The notes: a model not told the origin generated them from the letters alone. DNA of 64,000 bases from Novosphingobium colocasiae (GCF_014652555.1 NZ_BMZA01000001.1:410900-474899), one strand, 5' to 3'. Counted from the first letter of the stretch, positions 1 through 9,463 are shown. Translations and numbers: made by a program.

Positions 1-362
1 AGCTGAGCGTAGACGAAGCGGTAGATGGTTTCATGACTGATGACCTTGCGTCCTTCCTCGTGCTGGAAGCGTCCGGCGATCTGCTCGGGCGACCAGCCTG
101 CGGCAAGGCGGTCCAGCACCGCGCCACGCAGGTCATCGTCACGTTCCAGACGACTTCCGCTCCAGCGCCGCGCCGAAGTCTGCGCCTGGGCATAGGCTGG
201 CTGGTAGCCGATCCGGTTGCCGGTGTTGCGCTTCAGTTCGCGCGCGATGGTCGACGGCTGGCGATCCAGAGTTGCAGCGATTTGCCGGATCGATTGCCCG
301 GCTTCGCGAAGCCGGGCAATCGAGCATCGCTCCTCAAGCGAAAGCTGGGTGTATCTCGACAT
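1..362 (-). mobile_element. IS30-family transposase, 5' part (runs off the window start)
   Basis: Read on the minus strand from an ATG at 362, the frame stays open to the window edge (120 residues). It begins MSRYTQLSLEERCSIARLRE and continues with a helix-turn-helix of the IS30 type (residues about 5-45, including GQSIRQIAATLDR and STIARELKRN). A stretch ending in SHETIYRFVYAQ follows, typical of the linker before the DDE domain. The catalytic DDE domain lies outside the window, so intactness cannot be judged. The terminal inverted repeat should lie just to the right, in about 365-410. The family assignment rests on recognisable motifs; the insertion boundary is inferred. Confidence 0.85.
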
Positions 363-505
363 GGCACCACCTGTCTGAGGTGTTGCACTTCGTTTGTGAA
401 CTCAGAGGGGTCCCGCTTCTTTTCGCGCCCGGACGGGAGAAAAGCGGGATCCCGGGTCAAGCCCGGGATGACGAAATCAATGCCACTTGCTCCAGTTCCA
501 GATGA
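363..505. repeat. IS30 flank and short palindromic repeat
   Basis: About 365-410 should contain the right end of the IS30-type element, but I cannot fix its exact tip without the other end. At 449-470 there is a small perfect palindrome (TCCCGGG, 5-nt loop, CCCGGGA) followed by ATGACGAAA. This resembles repetitive extragenic palindromes scattered in sphingomonad genomes. It lies downstream of the gene ending at 506 and may help end its transcript. No gene is seen here. Confidence 0.45.
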
Positions 506-1453
506 CTAGCGCCGGATGTGGGCGTGCTGCTTCATGTGCGCCAGATAGCGGCTGTCCCAGTACATCTCGCACCAGCCCAGCCCCGGCTTGCCGTCGATAA
601 CCGTCGTCGTCGCCACTTCGTTAAGGATGTTGAGCTCGTCGATCGGGTAAACCTGATGGGCGAAATGCTTCGACAGGATATGCGTGGTGCGGCCCGCCAC
701 GTCCTTGATCGACACTTCGATTTCCTTGTGGATCATGTCCTGGTCCAGCACGAAGTCGATCACGTCCACATCCGCGATCTGCGACATGTGGCCGTCCTTG
801 TAGACGTAACCCCGGATAAGGTGGCGGCCGAGGTATTCCATCTTGAAGAAGTGGATGGCGGAATCCTCGCCGGTCGCGTGGAACCATTTGTAGTGATAGT
901 TGACGCCCCAGTTGCGGGTGCCCCAACTGTGATCGCGCTGCCCCAGCGTGTCGAAGGGGATGGTCCTGCCCTCGATCGTGATCGTGCCCTTGACCCGGCC
1001 GCTCTGCTCGAAGCGGTTGTCCGCGAAATACTGCGGGCAGCCATCGGGATGCGAATCGTAGCTGTAGGCGGGGTGAGTCGCCTCGAAGGTGAAATCCATC
1101 GCCACCCGTTCGCCGGTATAGACGATGTGCGCCGTGCGCAGCGGATCGCCCAGCGTCAGCCGCACGCCGCCGACGTCCCAGTCCTTGAAGCAGGCATCAT
1201 CCGCCACCGGCACGTTGCGGAAGCTTTCGAAGATCGATCCGCCGGGAACGCCCGGCCCGAACGCGCAGATCGTCCCACCGGCCAGCCCGTCGCCGGTGAC
1301 GCGCGGATAGACCCAGCCGGCAATGCCGTGTTCGGGCAGCTCGATACAGAACACCGTTGATTCGCGAGCCAGCGGCTCGTCCCGCAGCTTGTGCCGGCCA
1401 TCGTCGGCCGGATCGAGCAGGGCGCAGTCGGTGGTCACGTCTTCATAGCGCAT
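506..1453 (-). CDS. CrtC/AttH-like (DUF7064-type) protein
   Basis: A 315-residue soluble protein without signal peptide or membrane segment. The centre carries a QRDHSWGTRNWG motif (about residues 172-183), which resembles the DHSWG/DxxWG signature of hydroxyneurosporene synthase (CrtC) and AttH-like lipocalin-fold proteins. Proteins of this DUF type are frequent in sphingomonads, often near steroid or aromatic catabolism genes, but no enzymatic activity can be assigned from sequence. It stands alone on the minus strand between the IS30 remnant and opgH. The start at 1453 is an ATG and no better alternative is seen. Family assignment is moderate; function is unknown. Confidence 0.6.
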   Translation of the reverse strand: MRYEDVTTDCALLDPADDGRHKLRDEPLARESTVFCIELPEHGIAGWVYPRVTGDGLAGGTICAFGPGVPGGSIFESFRNVPVADDACFKDWDVGGVRLTLGDPLRTAHIVYTGERVAMDFTFEATHPAYSYDSHPDGCPQYFADNRFEQSGRVKGTITIEGRTIPFDTLGQRDHSWGTRNWGVNYHYKWFHATGEDSAIHFFKMEYLGRHLIRGYVYKDGHMSQIADVDVIDFVLDQDMIHKEIEVSIKDVAGRTTHILSKHFAHQVYPIDELNILNEVATTTVIDGKPGLGWCEMYWDSRYLAHMKQHAHIRR

Positions 1454-1547
1454 GGGCAGTCATCCTCTCGTGCCCGGGCATGATCCCGCCCGGTGCTTCG
1501 CAGCCCATGCTTACAGCGTATTTCCGAAGTTTCGTCGCCAGAATTCG

Positions 1548-3389
1548 TCAGAATGAAGAACGATCACCGGTGGCCCCAGGTGCCAGCGGCGGATCGGCGA
1601 TGGTATCTTCGTCCGAGTCTGGCGCGTCCAGTTCGGCATCGGGCACGGTGAACAGGCTGCCCGGTGCCGGCTGCGCGCCGACTGCCGAGGTCAGGCTGAC
1701 GAACCATGGCGATGCCAGCAGGCCGACGGTCAGCGGCAGCAGCCAGATCGCGGTCGGCGGATCGAACGCGAACAGCGCGGCGAACAGGGCTCCCAGCGCC
1801 AGATGCTCGCGCAAGTCGGGAACGACCTCGCGGATCGAGATGCGCCGCGCCTCGCGCGCCTGTGTCGTCCAGCCGGACGAGATGCCGAGCAGCAGCCCCA
1901 ACAGCGCGCGGGTCTGGTTGACCATCGCGATCGGGGCATAGAGCACCGCGAGCGGCACTTCGACCACGAACGAGCGCAGCGCCGTCAACGCGCCGCCGAA
2001 GCCCTGCCGCCGTTCGCGGTTGGCGAGCAGCCAGATCATGCCCAGCACCTTGGGCCCGAACAGCAGCACCAGCGTCAGCCCCAGCACGCTCGGCGGGGCG
2101 ACCCCGGCCACCCCGGTGCCCGCATCGCCGACCACCCGGGCGATGGTCGCCAGCACCAGCAGCAGCCAGCCCGGCGAAGTCAGATAGGCTGATGCGCCGA
2201 TCAGCAGGTGCAGCCGGCTGGCCCAGTGGAGGCCCGATGATCCCAGCAGCCGCAGATGCTGGAGATTGCCCTGCATCCAGCGCCGGTCGCGGATCGCATG
2301 ATCGACGATGGTGGGCGGAAACTCCTCGTAGCTGCCGCCGATCATCACCATGTGCACGGCCCAGCCGCGCCGCCGCAGCAGCGCCGATTCGAGCATGTCG
2401 TGGCTCAGGATGTGGCCGCCGAACGGGGCCTTGCCGGGAAGCTCGGGCAGCCCGCAACTTTCAGCGAAGGCCCGGGTGCGCACGATCGCGTTGTGGCCCC
2501 AGAAGTTCGCTTCGGAGCCGGACCACCACAGCAGCCCAGCCGATGCGATCGGGCCATAGGCTTCGGTGGCGAAGCGCATCCAGCGCTGGAACCAGGTGTG
2601 CGCGTTGATGATCATAGGCACTGTCTGCAACAGGCCGATCGACGGGCGCGCCTCCATGATCGATGCCAGGCCGACGATGGCCTTGCCGCTCATCATCGAA
2701 TCGGCATCAAGCACCAGCATGCATTCGTAAGCGCCGCCAAAGCGCTGCACCCATTCGGCGATGTTGCCGGGCTTGCGCGCGATGTTCTTTTCGCGCCGCC
2801 GGTAATAGATCGGGATCGGTGCCCGCGCGGCCAGCGCGCGCCACGCCGCTTCCTCGCGCCGGCCCTGCAGTTCGGTGGAATCGGACAGCACGAAAAAATC
2901 GATCCATGGTGCGCCGCCGGCGTCGTCGATGGAACGGGCCATGGCCTCGACGCGGGCGAACACCGCCTCGACGCTCTCGTTGTAGACCGGCATCAGCACC
3001 GCCACGCGATGGCGCAGGGTGGACGCCGGGCTGGGCACGGCGGTGAAGCCGGGGTGTTCGCCGGTCATCAGGTTGATGAAGCCGATCGCGGAACTGACGA
3101 AACCGAACGCGATCCAACTGAACAGCGGCACGAAGAACAGCAGCAGCACGATCTCCAGCGGATCGAGCCCATCGCGCGAAAACGTGAAGCGCAGCTCGCT
3201 TGACGCGGCCAGGCCGATCACCGCGGTCAGCAGGATCAGCAGCAGCCGCTTGACCGCCATGCCGTGCGGCTGGGTGCGCACCTCGATCGCGCCCGGCGGA
3301 TTGCCTTGCAGCCGCTGCACCGGCATCGCCAGCGGCGCTTCATCGGGCAACGGCCGCGGCGGCGCGGCGGGGTTGTGCGGCGCGCTCAT
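1548..3389 (-). CDS. mdoH: Glucans biosynthesis glucosyltransferase H (OpgH/MdoH)
   Basis: Inner-membrane family-2 glucosyltransferase that polymerises UDP-glucose into the backbone of osmoregulated periplasmic glucans. Visible features of the 613-residue protein: two membrane segments near residues 46-62 and 80-108, then a cytoplasmic GT-A domain with VLMPVYNE (131-138), the first acidic motif FFVLSDST (165-172), the DAD metal-binding motif (228-230) and RRWMQ (369-373, the Q/RxxRW motif). Further membrane helices fill the C-terminal half. It is shorter than the E. coli protein (about 850 residues), as usual in alphaproteobacteria. Its ATG overlaps the stop of the upstream opgG/D gene (ATGA), showing translational coupling. 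Confidence 0.93.
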   Translation of the reverse strand: MSAPHNPAAPPRPLPDEAPLAMPVQRLQGNPPGAIEVRTQPHGMAVKRLLLILLTAVIGLAASSELRFTFSRDGLDPLEIVLLLFFVPLFSWIAFGFVSSAIGFINLMTGEHPGFTAVPSPASTLRHRVAVLMPVYNESVEAVFARVEAMARSIDDAGGAPWIDFFVLSDSTELQGRREEAAWRALAARAPIPIYYRRREKNIARKPGNIAEWVQRFGGAYECMLVLDADSMMSGKAIVGLASIMEARPSIGLLQTVPMIINAHTWFQRWMRFATEAYGPIASAGLLWWSGSEANFWGHNAIVRTRAFAESCGLPELPGKAPFGGHILSHDMLESALLRRRGWAVHMVMIGGSYEEFPPTIVDHAIRDRRWMQGNLQHLRLLGSSGLHWASRLHLLIGASAYLTSPGWLLLVLATIARVVGDAGTGVAGVAPPSVLGLTLVLLFGPKVLGMIWLLANRERRQGFGGALTALRSFVVEVPLAVLYAPIAMVNQTRALLGLLLGISSGWTTQAREARRISIREVVPDLREHLALGALFAALFAFDPPTAIWLLPLTVGLLASPWFVSLTSAVGAQPAPGSLFTVPDAELDAPDSDEDTIADPPLAPGATGDRSSF

Positions 3390-4978
3390 CGATCGATCGC
3401 CTTGATGACGGTTTCGCTCAGCGCATCGGCCCCGCGCTTGAGGTAGACGCGGAATTCCGGGCGCGACAACTTCGCCGTGCGCACATCCAGCATGACCCGC
3501 CAGTGGCCGTCCTCACCCACCACCGGATAGGCGGCAGAACGGATCACCGCGTCGGCGGGCAGGTCGGTCCCCGCCGTCACGCCGCTGTCGCGCGCCAGGC
3601 CGGACAGCGCCGGGCCGGAAAAGTCGAACACGAACTTGCGCGCGCCGCTTTCCGGCGCGGCACCGGGGATGCCGGCGGGCCCCTCGTAAAGATCGACGCA
3701 ACGCGATGCCGCATCAGCACTGGGATCGGCAGATGTCCAGGTCAGCGTATAGGCCAGCTCGCGCCGCCCGCCCTTGCGCGCCGGGGCATCGGGCACCCAG
3801 AAGGCGGCGATATTGTCCAGCGTTTCGCCGGCGGTCGGCATCTCGTACAGCATCACCGCGCCCGCGCCCCAGCTTCCCTTGGGCTCCACCCACAGCCCCG
3901 GCCGCCGGTCGTAAAAGGCACCGTCGTCCTGATAATTGGCAAACGTCTGATCGCGCTGGATCAGCCCGAACGCGCGCGGACTGTCGGCGCGAAAGGCGCT
4001 GAGGCGGGCGACCGTGGGGTTGTCCAGCGGCCGCCATATCCGCTCCCCGGTGCCAGACCAGATCGCGAGGCCATCGGAATCGTGGATTTCCGGACGCCAG
4101 TCCGCGCGCGGCCCGGTCTGGTCGTACCAGAACATCGAACTGGCCGGCGCGATGCCCAGTCGGGCGATGTCACGGCGGAAGAACAGGCTGGCCTGAACAT
4201 CCTGACTGACCCCGCGCCGATCGCCGTCGAGATGGTGATGGCTGTCGAAGGTGAAAGCCCCGGTCAGGCTCGGCCCGTCCAGCAGGGCGTGGACCTTGAT
4301 GCGATCCGCCGCCACCGGCTCGATCCAGAACGCGGTGAAGGCGGGAAATTCCTCACCCGCCGGGGCCCCGGTATCGATTGCGATGCCTCTGGCGGAGATG
4401 CCGTATTGCCCGGTCGATCCGGCGGCGCGGAAATAGGATGCGCCCATGAACGCAAGCCAGTCCGCCTTGAGATCGGCGTTCATGACCCGGAAGCCTGCCG
4501 GTTCGGCGGCGACGGTGCCGGGATAAAGCCCGCTGGCATCGATCAATCGCCGGGCGCGGCCGTTTTCCACGATGTGCAGCGCCACCGCCGCCGGGGCGAC
4601 CGCCTGGCTGACCGGGAACAGCCGCAGGTTGCCGGGCAGGACCTCGGCGGGACCATAGGCGGCCTGGACGTAAGCATCGAAATTGGCTGCGGCCGAAGCC
4701 GAGGGCGCGGGCGCGACATAGCGCGTGGCGGCAAGGCGGCGGGCCATCTCGACCAAGCTTTGCCGCGAAAACGCCTCATCCGGGCCGAAGCGGCTTCCGG
4801 CCGCGCGCGCGCGGGCAGGCAGCGCCGAAAGCGCGATCAGGCTCAAGGCCAATGAACAGGCATGGCGGCGGGACAGGGCCGGGCCGACAGGCGCGTCCCG
4901 GAGCAAACCTTGGCGGGAGACTGGCAATTCGGGCAGGTTTCCGGTTCCTCGGCGATTGTCGGCATCAGTCATACGCAT
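3386..4978 (-). CDS. Glucan biosynthesis protein, OpgG/OpgD family, Tat-type signal
   Basis: Periplasmic partner of OpgH needed to make or structure the glucan backbone. The 530-residue protein has a twin-arginine leader (SRRHACSLALSL, about residues 31-45, ending in ALPARARA), as in OpgD, which is Tat-exported in E. coli. The mature part is a galactose-mutarotase-like beta-sandwich domain with family stretches such as RFGPDEAFSRQSLVEMARRL and WRPLDNP. ATG 4978 (MRMTDADN) or ATG 4972 is preferred; the frame stays open further upstream but would run into the neighbouring adaptor gene. OpgG versus OpgD cannot be decided from sequence alone; the Tat leader favours OpgD. Confidence 0.88.
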   Translation of the reverse strand: MRMTDADNRRGTGNLPELPVSRQGLLRDAPVGPALSRRHACSLALSLIALSALPARARAAGSRFGPDEAFSRQSLVEMARRLAATRYVAPAPSASAAANFDAYVQAAYGPAEVLPGNLRLFPVSQAVAPAAVALHIVENGRARRLIDASGLYPGTVAAEPAGFRVMNADLKADWLAFMGASYFRAAGSTGQYGISARGIAIDTGAPAGEEFPAFTAFWIEPVAADRIKVHALLDGPSLTGAFTFDSHHHLDGDRRGVSQDVQASLFFRRDIARLGIAPASSMFWYDQTGPRADWRPEIHDSDGLAIWSGTGERIWRPLDNPTVARLSAFRADSPRAFGLIQRDQTFANYQDDGAFYDRRPGLWVEPKGSWGAGAVMLYEMPTAGETLDNIAAFWVPDAPARKGGRRELAYTLTWTSADPSADAASRCVDLYEGPAGIPGAAPESGARKFVFDFSGPALSGLARDSGVTAGTDLPADAVIRSAAYPVVGEDGHWRVMLDVRTAKLSRPEFRVYLKRGADALSETVIKAIDR

Positions 4979-5030
4979 CGTGCGCCGATTGGTTGCGAGG
5001 CCGTTGCGGTTGCAGGGCGTGGGCAGGCGC

Positions 5031-6200
5031 TCAGCGGGCGGGCGGCGGATCGCGCCAGCCGATGATGACCTGCGCCCCCGGCTGCACGCCGCTGGCAAAG
5101 ATTTCGGTCGACTTCCCGTCGCTCGCGCCGGTGGTCACGTAGACGCGGGCAGGCGCGCCGTCGTCGCCCAAAAGATGAATGCGCGCGCGCGTGCGGTCGG
5201 CCGTGGCATAAGGCTCGAACGCCAGCGCCGCGTTCGGCACCAGCAGCGCGTTGCGGCGCACCGGCAGTTCGATTTCCAGCGTCGCTTTCATCCCGGCGCG
5301 GGCGCGGTGCTCGGGATCCGCCAGCGCGAACGTGGCTTTGGGGCCGGCGGGCCCCGGCGCGATGCCCGTCAGCGATGCGGTCAGCGGGGTATCCGGGGCA
5401 TCGTCCAGCCGGACGGTGGCGGCGCTGCCGGGTTTCAGCGATGCCGCAAGTTCGCCCGCAAGCGGCACCGCCATCGTCAGCCGGCTGCCGGTGCGGGCCA
5501 GCGTGAACAGCGGCGTGCCCGGCGTGACGCGGCGGCCGCCGGCGGTGGCGATGGTGGCGACGATCCCGGCGAACGGCGCGCGGATGCTGGCCCCGGCCGT
5601 TGCGTCATGCGACCCCTTGGCGCGCAGGCGCGCCGCCTTTTCGCGGGCGGCGGCGGCGTTGACCTGGGCGTCGGCGCTGGCGGCGGCAGCGCGCGCGGTG
5701 GCCATCTCGTTGGCCGAAGGCACTTGCCCGCGCGATTTCTTCCACACCGTTTCGAACCGGGCAAGCTGGGCCCGGGCCTGCGCCGCCAGCACCCGCGCGG
5801 CGCGCAGTTCGGCGTCGGCGGCTGTCAGCGTCGCCGCATCCGCATCGCGCGACAGCATGGCTTCGGACGGATCGATACGCGCCAGTTCCTGGCCGAAGCG
5901 CACCGTGTCGCCGGGCTGGACGGTGAGCGTGGTAACCGGTCCGGCCACTCGCGCGCGAACCACCAGCTCGCCCTCGCCGTTGATGGTGCCGTGCTCGGAT
6001 ATCAGCGGGGTGAGGTCGGCACGGGTAACCGGCGCGAAATAGTATGGCCCCTGCTGGCCGGTCAGGAAGCGCTGCGCCAGCGCCAGCGCGGCGATCGCCA
6101 CCACCACCAGCACCGCGATGCTGACCATATGCCGCCGCCGGCGGCGCGGCGCGGTGCCGAGGAAATCGTCAAGCGGGGAGTGATCGCTGCCGTCACTCAC
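5031..6200 (-). CDS. RND/HlyD-family periplasmic adaptor (MacA-like)
   Basis: 389 residues: a cytoplasmic N-terminus with five arginines, one membrane anchor (about residues 25-43), a lipoyl/barrel-sandwich half (ARVAGPVTTLTVQPGDTV), an alpha-helical hairpin of alanine-rich heptads (about 115-195), the second lipoyl half (IRAPFAGIVATI) and a beta-barrel with membrane-proximal domain. This is the layout of membrane-fusion proteins that bridge an inner-membrane transporter to an outer-membrane channel. The upstream gene overlaps its start by 8 bases, and opgG/D follows after about 50 bases, so all four genes look like one transcript. No RND, ABC or MFS pump gene is nearby, so the transport partner is unknown. 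Confidence 0.85.
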   Translation of the reverse strand: MSDGSDHSPLDDFLGTAPRRRRRHMVSIAVLVVVAIAALALAQRFLTGQQGPYYFAPVTRADLTPLISEHGTINGEGELVVRARVAGPVTTLTVQPGDTVRFGQELARIDPSEAMLSRDADAATLTAADAELRAARVLAAQARAQLARFETVWKKSRGQVPSANEMATARAAAASADAQVNAAAAREKAARLRAKGSHDATAGASIRAPFAGIVATIATAGGRRVTPGTPLFTLARTGSRLTMAVPLAGELAASLKPGSAATVRLDDAPDTPLTASLTGIAPGPAGPKATFALADPEHRARAGMKATLEIELPVRRNALLVPNAALAFEPYATADRTRARIHLLGDDGAPARVYVTTGASDGKSTEIFASGVQPGAQVIIGWRDPPPAR

Positions 6201-7404
6201 AGACCAGCACCTCGGTGCTCGATATGCCGACCGGGCCGGGCTGGAGATCGCCTGTCACCCAGCCAAGGCCCAGCGCCCGGGCAAGCCGCACCGCGCTTCC
6301 GGCAAGCGTGGCGCGCGCGCCGATCCCCGCCTCGGAAAGGCCGGAGCCTGCCGCTTCGGCGGCATAGAGCGCGGAGAACGGCACCATGCCGTTGCGATAG
6401 GCGACGCGCGCGCTGGCAGCGGTAGCGCGCGAATCGCGGGCCTTGCGGTCCAGCGTCGCCAGCCGCGCGGCGGTCGCCGTCATCGCATCGCGCTCACGCG
6501 CGATCTGCGCGCGCGCATCGTTCTCGGCAGCGCGCAGCCGCCCCAGGCTGCGCGCGGCCAGCGCGGCCTTCTCGTCGGCACCGGCGTCACCGCCGGAGAC
6601 CGACAGGGCTGAGGCAATGTCCTGCGCGCCGACGCCATCGCGCAGCAGCCCCGCCGTCAGCCGCCGTTCCAGTGCCGCCAGATCGGCCCGGTACAGCGCG
6701 ATGCCGGTTGGCGGCGTGGCCTTGTCGGCCGGCATGGCGGCAGCGGCAATCGTCAGGTCGGGAACCTTGCCCTCCTCGCCGAGCGAGGCGAGCAGGGTGG
6801 TTTCGTCCATTCCGGTCAGGTCGGCCAGCTCGCGCGCCTTGTCCTCGAAAGTCTGGCGGTCGGCATCCAGGCTGCTGCCGTTGATCGCCACCAGCGATCC
6901 GGCCAGGCCGACGTCGAGCCCGTCCACCAGCCCGGCTTCGCGGCGGAAGCGGGCGATTTCGGCGTTGTCCTTGAACTGTGCCTGCATCTTGCGGCGCAGC
7001 GTGGCGATTTCCTGCAGGCGGCGCACATCCAGATATGTGGCGGCGATGCGGGCGGCCAGCCGGGCGCGGTGATCGGCATAATCATAAGCGCGCGCTTGAA
7101 GATCGGCGCTATCGGCCTCGGCCCCCGCCGCGCCGAACAGCCGCGCGATCCTGCGATCCAGCCGCTTGTCGCGCGTCCGGGCCTTGCCGCCATCGCGATG
7201 CAGCGCTTGCGCTTCGCAGGCCAGCGGCTTGTCGGTCGCCAGCCCGCGCTCGATCAGTTGATCCAGCACGGCATCGCCCGCGCTGTGCCACCACAGCGCC
7301 GTCTCGGGCGGCGGGGGCGGGGCCGGGGTCTGGAGCAGAGTGGCGGCGGCCGGGGTGGCTGCGATCGTCGGCTGCATCCCGCCCATCACCAGCGCCAGCG
7401 CCAT
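6193..7404 (-). CDS. OMF (TolC)-like protein, apparently without beta-barrel segments
   Basis: 403 residues from ATG 7404. Helical parts resemble outer-membrane factors of efflux systems: WWHSAGDAVLDQLIERGLA near the N-terminus, the ARIAATYLDVRRLQEIATLRRK helix, and a C-terminal YRNGMVPFSALYAAEAAGSG region ending in RLARALGLGWV. The two stretches that normally form the outer-membrane beta-strands seem missing or strongly shortened: RLFGAAGAEADSADLQARAY stands where the first hairpin should be, and only a short loop stands where the second should be. A GTG at 7467 is an alternative start that would add basic residues before the hydrophobic leader. It begins the cluster with the adaptor and opg genes. 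The family is moderately sure; location in the outer membrane is doubtful. Confidence 0.65.
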   Translation of the reverse strand: MALALVMGGMQPTIAATPAAATLLQTPAPPPPPETALWWHSAGDAVLDQLIERGLATDKPLACEAQALHRDGGKARTRDKRLDRRIARLFGAAGAEADSADLQARAYDYADHRARLAARIAATYLDVRRLQEIATLRRKMQAQFKDNAEIARFRREAGLVDGLDVGLAGSLVAINGSSLDADRQTFEDKARELADLTGMDETTLLASLGEEGKVPDLTIAAAAMPADKATPPTGIALYRADLAALERRLTAGLLRDGVGAQDIASALSVSGGDAGADEKAALAARSLGRLRAAENDARAQIARERDAMTATAARLATLDRKARDSRATAASARVAYRNGMVPFSALYAAEAAGSGLSEAGIGARATLAGSAVRLARALGLGWVTGDLQPGPVGISSTEVLVCE

Positions 7405-7777
7405 CGCGCCGCGCTTCAGACGGAGCTTTGCGCGAAAGGAGGGGCCAAGGGCGTGACGACAGGGCACTGCCTCGCGATAGCAGCAACTATCGTCAAGGCA
7501 AAATCCTGCTGCATCGCGGCATGACCTTGGCCAAGAGGTCCGGCAGCGCGCGTCAGATGAAACGAAGTAGCGTGATACAGGCAATGACCCCGCACCCTCC
7601 CCTTGGGAACAGACCGACAGGCGAAAACCGATGGCAACGGAGATTGTTTCATCGGACAACGCGAATGCGGCAGGGAATAGCTGCTGCCCGCCCCGTGCCT
7701 GCGGCGGTTTCGGGTTACGCCATCGCGCTGGCGGCGGTATGGCCGGGGGCGATGGGACAGACGGGGACAATCAGGCG
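7405..7777. other. Divergent intergenic region without recognised gene
   Basis: About 370 bases between the divergently read OMF-like gene and the GT-C-like gene. It must hold both promoters, but I see no clear -35/-10 pair, sigma-54 site, terminator or repeat. Open frames running through it are N-terminal extensions of the two neighbours without convincing ribosome-binding sites. Confidence 0.4.
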
Positions 7778-9463
7778 ATGACGCCCAAGGCGCGCGAAAG
7801 CGTGGTGTTTCTGGCGGTGGCGCTGGGCATGGCAGTGCTAGTCGCGCTGCTTTCGGGCGTTGACGATGCGCTGGTCAGCCGCACCTATTTCCTGGCGCAG
7901 GACCGCCCCGGCGCGCTCTACGCCATCGCCGCGCTGATCGCGGTGGCGCTGATCGCGCCGCGGACGCCCGGCTGGCCGCAAGCGATGCCGCGCCCGCGTC
8001 GTGTCCGGGCCATGGCGGCGGCGATCGTCGCGCTGTTGTGGGCCGGGACATGGCTGGTCATGGCGAACTATCCGGTGTCGCGCGATGAGCATATGGCGCT
8101 GTTCGATGCCCATGTGCTGGCGGCGGGGCATCTTGCCCAGCCGCTCGCGCCGTCATGGCAGCCTTTCGCCAAGGCGCTGGTCCCGGATTTCCTGATGGAT
8201 GTGCCGGGGCACAGGGCGCTGATATCGTCCTATCTGCCCGTCAACGCGGCGCTACGCGCGTTGTTCGGAGCCGTGGCGGACCCCGCGCTCCTCAATCCCT
8301 TGCTGACGGCCGCCGGGTTGCTGGCGCTCTGGCGCGTGGCGCTGCGGCTGTTCCCGACATGCCCCGGCGCAGTATGGGTCTGCCTTGGCGGCTATCTGCT
8401 GAGCGCCCAGATCCTGGTGACCGGGATGACCGGTTACGCGATGACCGCTCACCTCACCCTCAATTTGGTCTGGCTGGCGCTGTTCCTGCGGGGTGGCAGG
8501 TGGGAAACGGTGGCGGCGCTGGCCATCGGCTGGCTGGCGATGGGGCTGCACCAGATCGTGTTCCACCCGCTGTTCGCCGCGCCGTTCATCCTGAGCCTGC
8601 TTGCCGAGCGGCGCTGGCGCACCTTTGCGATCTATACCGCAGGCTATGGCCTCGCAGGGCTGTTCTGGGCCAGCTACCCCGGGCTGGTGCTGCGCGAAGC
8701 GGGCGTTCTCCCCGCCGGTGGCGTCGGCGCGCCGCAAGGGTTGATCGCCCGGGTACTGGCGATCCTCGCCACGCCGCAGCCTTATGCGCTGCCGCTGATG
8801 GCGTACAACCTGCTGCGGTTCGCGGTGTGGACGCCGTTGTTCGTGCTGCCGCTGGCGGCGCTGGCCTGGCCGACGGTGCGGGGTAACCGGGGGGTCGCGC
8901 TGCCGCTGATGGCGGGCGTGGTCCTGACGCTGGGGGCGATCGCCGTGCTCATGCCCTATCAGGGCCACGGCTGGGGCTACCGCTACCTCCATCCGGTGCT
9001 GGGCAACCTGATCCTGTTGGCCGGGACCGGATACCAGCGGTGGAGCCAGAATGCCCCCCGCCGCGCTGCCGCAACCACCGCATGGCTGGCGCTGGCGACG
9101 GCGGGGCTGCTGCCGTTCCTGGGCTGGCAGGCGCATGTCTTCGTGCGCCCTTACGCGGCGATGTCGCAATGGATCGGGCGGCAGCGCGCCGATTTCGTGG
9201 TGCTGGACACCGAATATCCGCCGCAGATCACCGATCAGGTCCGCAATCTGCCAGACCTGTCGAACCGGCCGCTGGTATTCTCCAGCTACGAACTGTCCGG
9301 CCCGGCGCTGGTCGAACTGTGCCGGCGCGGCACCGTGCTGCCGGTGCCGCGCGGCACGTTTCGCGCGATGGGGCTGCTGCCGGCCGATACGCCCGACAAC
9401 GCGCTGTTCCCAAGCCGCATGGCCCCGCTGGCCGGGCAGGGCTGCGTCGTCCCTGCCCGGTAG
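7778..9463 (+). CDS. Polytopic membrane protein, GT-C glycosyltransferase-like
   Basis: 561 residues with about ten to twelve hydrophobic helices and a periplasmic C-terminal domain of roughly 110 residues. An acidic SRDEH motif in the first periplasmic loop (about residues 109-113) matches the catalytic Asp/Glu position of GT-C enzymes that use polyprenyl-phosphate sugar donors (ArnT/PMT superfamily). The fold class is inferred from topology plus this motif; donor and acceptor are unknown. ATG 7778 (MTPKARES) is chosen because it precedes the first membrane helix directly, while the open frame upstream is arginine/glycine-rich and unconvincing. It is divergent from the adaptor/opg cluster and convergent with acs, with only 6 bases between the two stops. 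Confidence 0.65.
   Translation: MTPKARESVVFLAVALGMAVLVALLSGVDDALVSRTYFLAQDRPGALYAIAALIAVALIAPRTPGWPQAMPRPRRVRAMAAAIVALLWAGTWLVMANYPVSRDEHMALFDAHVLAAGHLAQPLAPSWQPFAKALVPDFLMDVPGHRALISSYLPVNAALRALFGAVADPALLNPLLTAAGLLALWRVALRLFPTCPGAVWVCLGGYLLSAQILVTGMTGYAMTAHLTLNLVWLALFLRGGRWETVAALAIGWLAMGLHQIVFHPLFAAPFILSLLAERRWRTFAIYTAGYGLAGLFWASYPGLVLREAGVLPAGGVGAPQGLIARVLAILATPQPYALPLMAYNLLRFAVWTPLFVLPLAALAWPTVRGNRGVALPLMAGVVLTLGAIAVLMPYQGHGWGYRYLHPVLGNLILLAGTGYQRWSQNAPRRAAATTAWLALATAGLLPFLGWQAHVFVRPYAAMSQWIGRQRADFVVLDTEYPPQITDQVRNLPDLSNRPLVFSSYELSGPALVELCRRGTVLPVPRGTFRAMGLLPADTPDNALFPSRMAPLAGQGCVVPAR

Noticed and set aside
4725-6425. Long Arg/Gly-rich open frames antisense to the adaptor, opg genes, acs, virB4 and the autotransporter
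   Set aside because: They are by-products of high GC content opposite real genes, with no domain, no ribosome-binding site and biased composition.
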